Source of the DNA: Xiphydria camelus
Taxonomy: Eukaryota > Arthropoda > Insecta > Hymenoptera > Xiphydriidae
Direction: 5' to 3'
DNA: 64,000 nt
NCBI GenBank assembly: GCA_963678675.1
Contig: OY783192.1
Location: 27,340,288 to 27,404,287, forward strand
A model generated the notes under the pieces. It made no database searches and was not told where the DNA came from. It worked only from the letters and a program-made list of their open reading frames with translations. How positions within the stretch are numbered: the stretch's first letter is position 1; each line of letters opens with the position of its first letter. Made by a program: the position numbers and the translations under genes. Shown piece by piece: positions 59,843 through 64,000 of this stretch.

Positions 59843-60087
59843 CACAGAGAAAAAGAATTAGTTGGATCTACTGAAAATGAGGAGTCGCAAGTAATTATTT
59901 ACTTACATCAATTTGATCTTTTTTCATACTAATTAGATATTTTTTCCTTGCAATCACATACTATTTCATATGACTGTAAGGAAGAAATATGAAATTGATT
60001 TATTTAAAAATCATTGATATAAATAAATAATTACTTACGACCCTGCAAGTTATTTTCAGTAGATCCAACTAATTCTTTTTCTCTGTG
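59843..60087. mobile_element. CACAGAG palindromic MITE in left arm
   Basis: The arms CACAGAGAAAAAGAATTAG and GTTGGATCTACTGAAAAT are mirrored at the right end. The right flank is TA and the left is TG. The right arm shows a single TA at the empty site. Confidence 0.9.
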
Positions 60088-60175
60088 TAGTAGCATGCAG
60101 ATAAAATCGATTGTAGGAAGTTTTTCTCGTAGAAAATCAGTTTTCATATTATTACTACTCAATGAAGGATGCGTA

Positions 60176-60692
60176 CAGTGTATGTTCAAGGAAGCTTGAC
60201 ATATATAGGCGATATGCCGTAGTATTATACATTCTGAACTGGCAATCGCATCAGTAGAAAATCCCTGAGCCCTGATACCCGGGCAGACGTAAACACGTGG
60301 CCACGCGGGAAATATCAAACATTAGTTACCTAAGATTATTGTACTCCAAAATTAATGAACCGGTTACCGCCACAAAAATAAGACGCGTAGTAATAGTTGC
60401 CAAAAAGCAGAATATTTCAATTTTAAGGACACCTATCGAAACCCGATAATTTTGTATTATTTCAACATTTAAATGCTACGACGTTCGACATCTCTTCCGT
60501 AACCGATTCCCGCTATGTTTTTACGGCTGCTAGAGGGATAGGGCGTAGGGATTTCCTATTGAAACGATTGCCGGGTACTGCTAAGTCGTTAGAACCAATC
60601 ACTACAGCATCCTTGAGTCGACGACCAATAGCGTGCAATTTAAAGTGCATTACGGCATATCGCCTATGTCAAGCTTCCTCGAATATACACTG
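60176..60692. mobile_element. CAGTGTAT MITE in left arm
   Basis: TA on both sides. Inverted ends are CAGTGTATGTTCAAGGAAGC and ...CTTCCTCGAATATACACTG, continuing through TAGGCGATATGCCGTA. The right arm lacks it. Confidence 0.9.
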
Positions 60693-61501
60693 TATGTCTG
60701 TTTATATTACTAATTTACACAAGAATTTATATAAACAAAGTTGTAGCAAAATACCGACATTTTCCACGGGATGATTTTATATATTATCTACATTTTCCTG
60801 AAGTGAAATTTTTTATTATTGACATGAGCATCCTGGTTAATGGTCTAAGGATATCATTCCACCTAAGTATTATGATTACTGACTCTGTTCCCGTTTTAAA
60901 TGATATATATATTAGAATGTATGTTGATAAAACAATACTTTGCCACTAAAACAGTCACGTTTTCTAGCCGCCTTATTGTTCGTGTGGAGGAATATAAATT
61001 TGCGAGAATGACATTGAAAGTAGGACCAGTCGAAGGGAAGACAATTTTTAATTGTATATTTTCACAGTTTTGACACCAGTTAATGAACTTTATCGTCACT
61101 GATGATTTGTAATCTGGGAGAAAATATCATAATCAAAATTACCACGATTTCGCTTAAATCCTTAACATATACAGATTATTTTCTTTAACGATTAAATATT
61201 GTTTTATATGGGTTCTCTGATAATTCATCAAGAATTATTATCACATAGGTTTTAATTCTTGAATAAAAACATATTGCTCATTTGCCGCAACAGTGACATG
61301 ACTCAAAATTAACAGTTTTTCAAAAGCCGAGTTTAAGTCTTCAATTATCACAATTTTGAAAAAATAACACGCCAAAAAGCTGTTGGTCTTTGAGTTACGC
61401 CGTTGTTACAACAAATTAGCGATGCTCGTATTTTTACAAAAGTACAGCCAATAATTCATTTTTTTAAGTTGTCTTCCGATAAAATTTCAATTTGGTTTTC
61501 T

Positions 61502-61655
61502 CTCTTACGTTTCGATGACGTCACAACATTGTAGGGAGAAATACGTTCGTAACTCAGCGAATTAGTATTTCTCGAATGTTTTCCTTTTTGTGTGATATTA
61601 AATATGTCCAGATATCAAATTGAATTTAAAAATATGTATATTTTTTTATGAGAAG
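61502..61655. repeat. Dispersed repeat, copy 2 (without insertion)
   Basis: It matches the two outer parts of 53727-54125 and lacks the 239-bp MITE. Confidence 0.75.
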
Positions 61656-62302
61656 ACAGAGAGAGAATCTTGAGTTATGTTCCTGTTGCATGAAATGAGC
61701 ATCATGCGCGCTTCAAACGAAAAATGAGATCTAGGCGCAAACCAAAAATGCTTCGGTTTTTATTGCTTTGGATTATAACAGTTGCCAAGCAATGGTCGAG
61801 AAAAATGCCTTAACTTAGGCCCCATTCTCCCGGACGTCCATTATCATTTATTATAGAAATATATTTATAACTAAAGCGGATTCAGGAAACGATAAACGAG
61901 CTCGTTTACCTAATAAGAGCTAAGCCCAGCGAGAAAACAGGTGGAAAGCACGACTCCCAACAACGCTACTCTCTCGCGGCTCCGCGCGTGCGAAAAGTAA
62001 AAATCCTTCTAAACGTCACCCGTTTACGCCGCCGCACAATTCATCCTCGGCTTGGCGGGCCCCTAAGTGGGCATTACCACTCGCCGCGGTGATCAATTAG
62101 GGGAGCGAGAGAGGTACCTATTCCACATGCAGTATCAACAACCGCGCAGGCAAGCAAGACCGAAGTTGTTTAATGCTGGGTTTTCACGTTCATGCAATTT
62201 TTTCAAATTGACTTGTGCGTGTCAATTTGCGTAAATAAACGGAGTTGTTGTATCACATTAAGACCTGTCAGTCTGGTTTGTACAGTTGCTTGATAGACAG
62301 CA

Positions 62303-62390
62303 ATGGACGACGATGACTATTACTAGCAGTTGCTTGTGTTTGTGTTACTAAGAAGCTAAACAAAAGAAAAAAAAGATCGTACAAGCTGCA
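62303..62390 (+). pseudogene. Possible Harbinger transposase start, decayed
   Basis: From the ATG at 62303 the frame reads MDDDDYY, stop, QLLVFVLLRS, stop, TKEKKRSYKL. An acidic start, then a Leu-rich helix, then a Lys/Arg cluster with an aromatic is the usual layout at the N-terminus of Harbinger transposases. Two stops within 20 codons make it a pseudogene. The evidence is short and based on family memory. Confidence 0.4.
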
Positions 62391-62504
62391 AAAAGGGTCT
62401 CTTTTTTCAATTTAATTTAATCAGAATATTACGAAGTAAACTAAGTGATTTCCATAATTACTTGCGTAAGGATGAGGCAACTTGTCAGCATTTTCTCATT
62501 TTAA

Positions 62505-63050
62505 TTAAATCATTAAGACGACTAGAAAACGTAACCGTTTCATTGGCAAAAAGCACTCATTTTTTGGTGACATAAATTCTGAAATACAGATTATTTTAAA
62601 ACGGGAACAGAATTAGTAATCTTAATAGGTGGAGTGATATTCTTAGACCATTGGTCAGGGTGCTTATGTATCAAATAAGTAAAAGTATTCGTTAATGATA
62701 AATAATTTAATTTGAGCAAAGTTTTGATAAAGTAGATCATCCCGTGGAAAATGTCGGTATTTTACTAGAACTTTGTTTATATACATTCTTATGTAAATTA
62801 GTAATACAAACGGATACACACACCCTTTATTGAGTAGTAGCAATGTTAAATCTATGATTGTCTAGAAGAAAAACGTCCTACTATCGACGGTATCTGCATG
62901 CGACTACGACAGAGCGTAACAATGTGATTTTAACCAAAAATCTAAGAGTTAAATATAATAAAATTATCATGAGGTTCATTGCAAGAATTGAATTACTGTT
63001 GACATACAACCAATTCGTTCGAGAAGTATGACCATTCATGATTTAAAGCT
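62505..63050. repeat. Right arm of a long inverted duplication
   Basis: Inverse of the left arm without its two insertions. It lies wholly inside the Harbinger-like element 62174-63512. Confidence 0.8.
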
Positions 63051-64000
63051 ACTATGGATTGATGCAAAGAAGTTCCTCACACCTTTTCCAGCCGTCTTAA
63101 TCCTCTATGGTACCTTGTATATTTCAATACACACATTTTGTGCTTGTATTTAACACTTTCTTATGAATATTGAGTCGGACGTGATCACTGTATTTTTTTT
63201 GAAAAATAAAAAATTAATAAAGCTTTACTGTGGCATGAGGCTTTTATTACTCCAATAAGAAGGTTTTTGTGTGTTTTTTAATTTTCATAAGGATAAGTTA
63301 GTCTGTACCATAGAGGGTTAATTACAAAAATTGTTACTATTGTTATATGTCTGATCACACTCTATGAACGATTAACTGCTAGGTACGTTTAGATTTCCAT
63401 GAAGATCTGAAATATTCCACGAATATTTCCAAACGCGCATACACTAGGCCGGAATATCATTTTCACGCTCATGAAGGCATAAGCCATTTGCATAAGCGTG
63501 AAAACCCAGCCTAGCGTTCTGCAGTTGGTACCTGGTTGACCAAACACCGTAGCTCTGTATACAATGTATATCGCAACGAAGTATCGGCTCGCCAGAAAAA
63601 TTGCCAGGAGTCGCGACTTCCGAAGCGAAGAGAAGGTGGTGCGCGTAGCGTCGACGTCGCAGCGCGACAGCTCTGTAATCGCGTGTAGGTAATTTCATCC
63701 GCGCGCGCGCGCAGGACGAAAGAACGATTGAATAACGCGCAACCATCTCGACAAACGAACCAAGTTCTAGGGTAGAATCGTATGGGCGTCGCGCTGGTCG
63801 TTCTTTCTCCCGCGCGCTCTCCGGTTGTATACTCTACTACACATTGTAGGTATCCCGCCGCATCGTACCCTACTACGCCCGGGCCGCGTACACTCACTTC
63901 GGTCGAGCGGTCGGCCGGTATATAGCGAAGGTAAAAAATATACAACTTCCGACTGTCATGTCCATAAAGATCGTATCGGCGCGTAGGTGCAGAGCCATTC

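Larger units (their letters stand above)
59695..60990. repeat. Left arm of a long inverted duplication
   Basis: It aligns in inverse orientation to 62505-63050 through TTTATTATATTTAACTCTCA, GCATGCAGATA, ATTACTACTCAAT, AATACCGACATTTTCCACGG and CTGTTCCCGTTTTAAA. Two insertions (59843-60087 and 60176-60692) account for the length difference: about 530 bp remain without them. Confidence 0.8.
62174..63512 (+). mobile_element. PIF/Harbinger-like element of 1.3 kb, decayed
   Basis: Inverted ends GCTGGGTTTTCACGTTCATG (62175) and its partner (CATAAGCGTGAAAACCCAGC, to 63511) match at 18 of 20 positions. TAA lies before and TAG after. TTTTCACG-type motifs recur near the right end (63459). A decayed transposase start is readable at 62303. 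Confidence 0.55.
38866..64000 (+). other. dac: Non-coding DNA downstream of exon C (presumed dac intron)
   Basis: Exon C ends in mid-codon at a donor site, so this region begins as intron. I searched for the next Dachshund C-terminal exon and did not find it. Apart from the repeats listed, nothing could be assigned in 39260-41490, 42435-43230, 44540-45930, 48000-50400, 51005-53720, 56220-57110, 58575-59690 and 63515-64000. Several of these are CpG-rich. Confidence 0.5.

Noticed and set aside
1..64000. CRISPR arrays, tRNA or rRNA genes, bacterial operons
   Set aside because: No regularly spaced short repeats with unique spacers. I found no cloverleaf-compatible A/B box pair on a visual pass. 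Intron structure and dac identify animal DNA.
39000..64000. Next dac C-terminal exon (expected AELKMD-type start)
   Set aside because: Looked for a phase-1 acceptor followed by that helix on the + strand and saw none. It probably lies beyond the window.

Overview
This window is animal nuclear DNA, almost entirely non-coding. The three exons I can support belong to an insect dachshund (dac) gene. Short exons lie in multi-kilobase introns with GT-AG splice sites. The rest is a mix of AT-rich intronic DNA, CpG-rich patches, GA microsatellites and a dense population of small DNA transposons. Insect is well supported by the dac sequence. Hymenopteran (ant- or wasp-like) is my inference from the base composition and transposon style, not something the sequence proves.

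Gene content: three consecutive internal dac exons lie on the + strand at 27657-27733, 30885-31055 and 38641-38865. All three splice in the same phase and join into one open reading frame of about 157 residues. They cover the linker and the start of the C-terminal conserved (Dachshund/Eya-interaction) coiled coil, with the family motif NIQGLLKVAADNARQQE. I did not find the N-terminal Ski/Sno/Dac DNA-binding domain or the exon that continues the C-terminal helix, so the gene extends beyond both edges. Everything else is best read as dac intron or flank.

Mobile elements: several classes recur. (1) Palindromic MITEs with termini near CACTGAGAAAA insert at TA (or CA). More than 20 copies fall into at least eight sequence groups. 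(2) PIF/Harbinger-like elements have 3-bp TAA/TAG target duplications and termini rich in GGGCC or AGGCG. Several are filled along their whole length with variants of one short motif. Two carry decayed pieces that look like the Harbinger transposase N-terminus. (3) One deleted mariner sits inside a palindromic element that holds a second MITE. (4) A pogo-like element keeps a 48-codon C-terminal PHD-type zinc finger. (5) There is a foldback with 0.26-kb arms, and a 0.5-kb inverted duplication at 59.7-63.05 kb.

Internal dating: many insertions can be checked inside the window, because a related copy elsewhere lacks the insertion. These filled/empty pairs give exact boundaries and target duplications for several families.

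Layout: 0.6-6.5 kb MITEs; 8.5-9.6 kb three-level nest; 10.8-14.5 kb MITEs and foldback; 16-19.3 kb pogo-like, RTE-like tail and Harbinger-like elements; 21-26.3 kb nested palindromes; 27.7-38.9 kb dac exons with repeats between; 39-51 kb Harbinger-like and TA-inserting elements; 53-58.6 kb repeat pairs and a 150-bp tandem array; 59.7-63.5 kb inverted duplication and a Harbinger-like element. CpG-rich blocks recur about every 4-8 kb.
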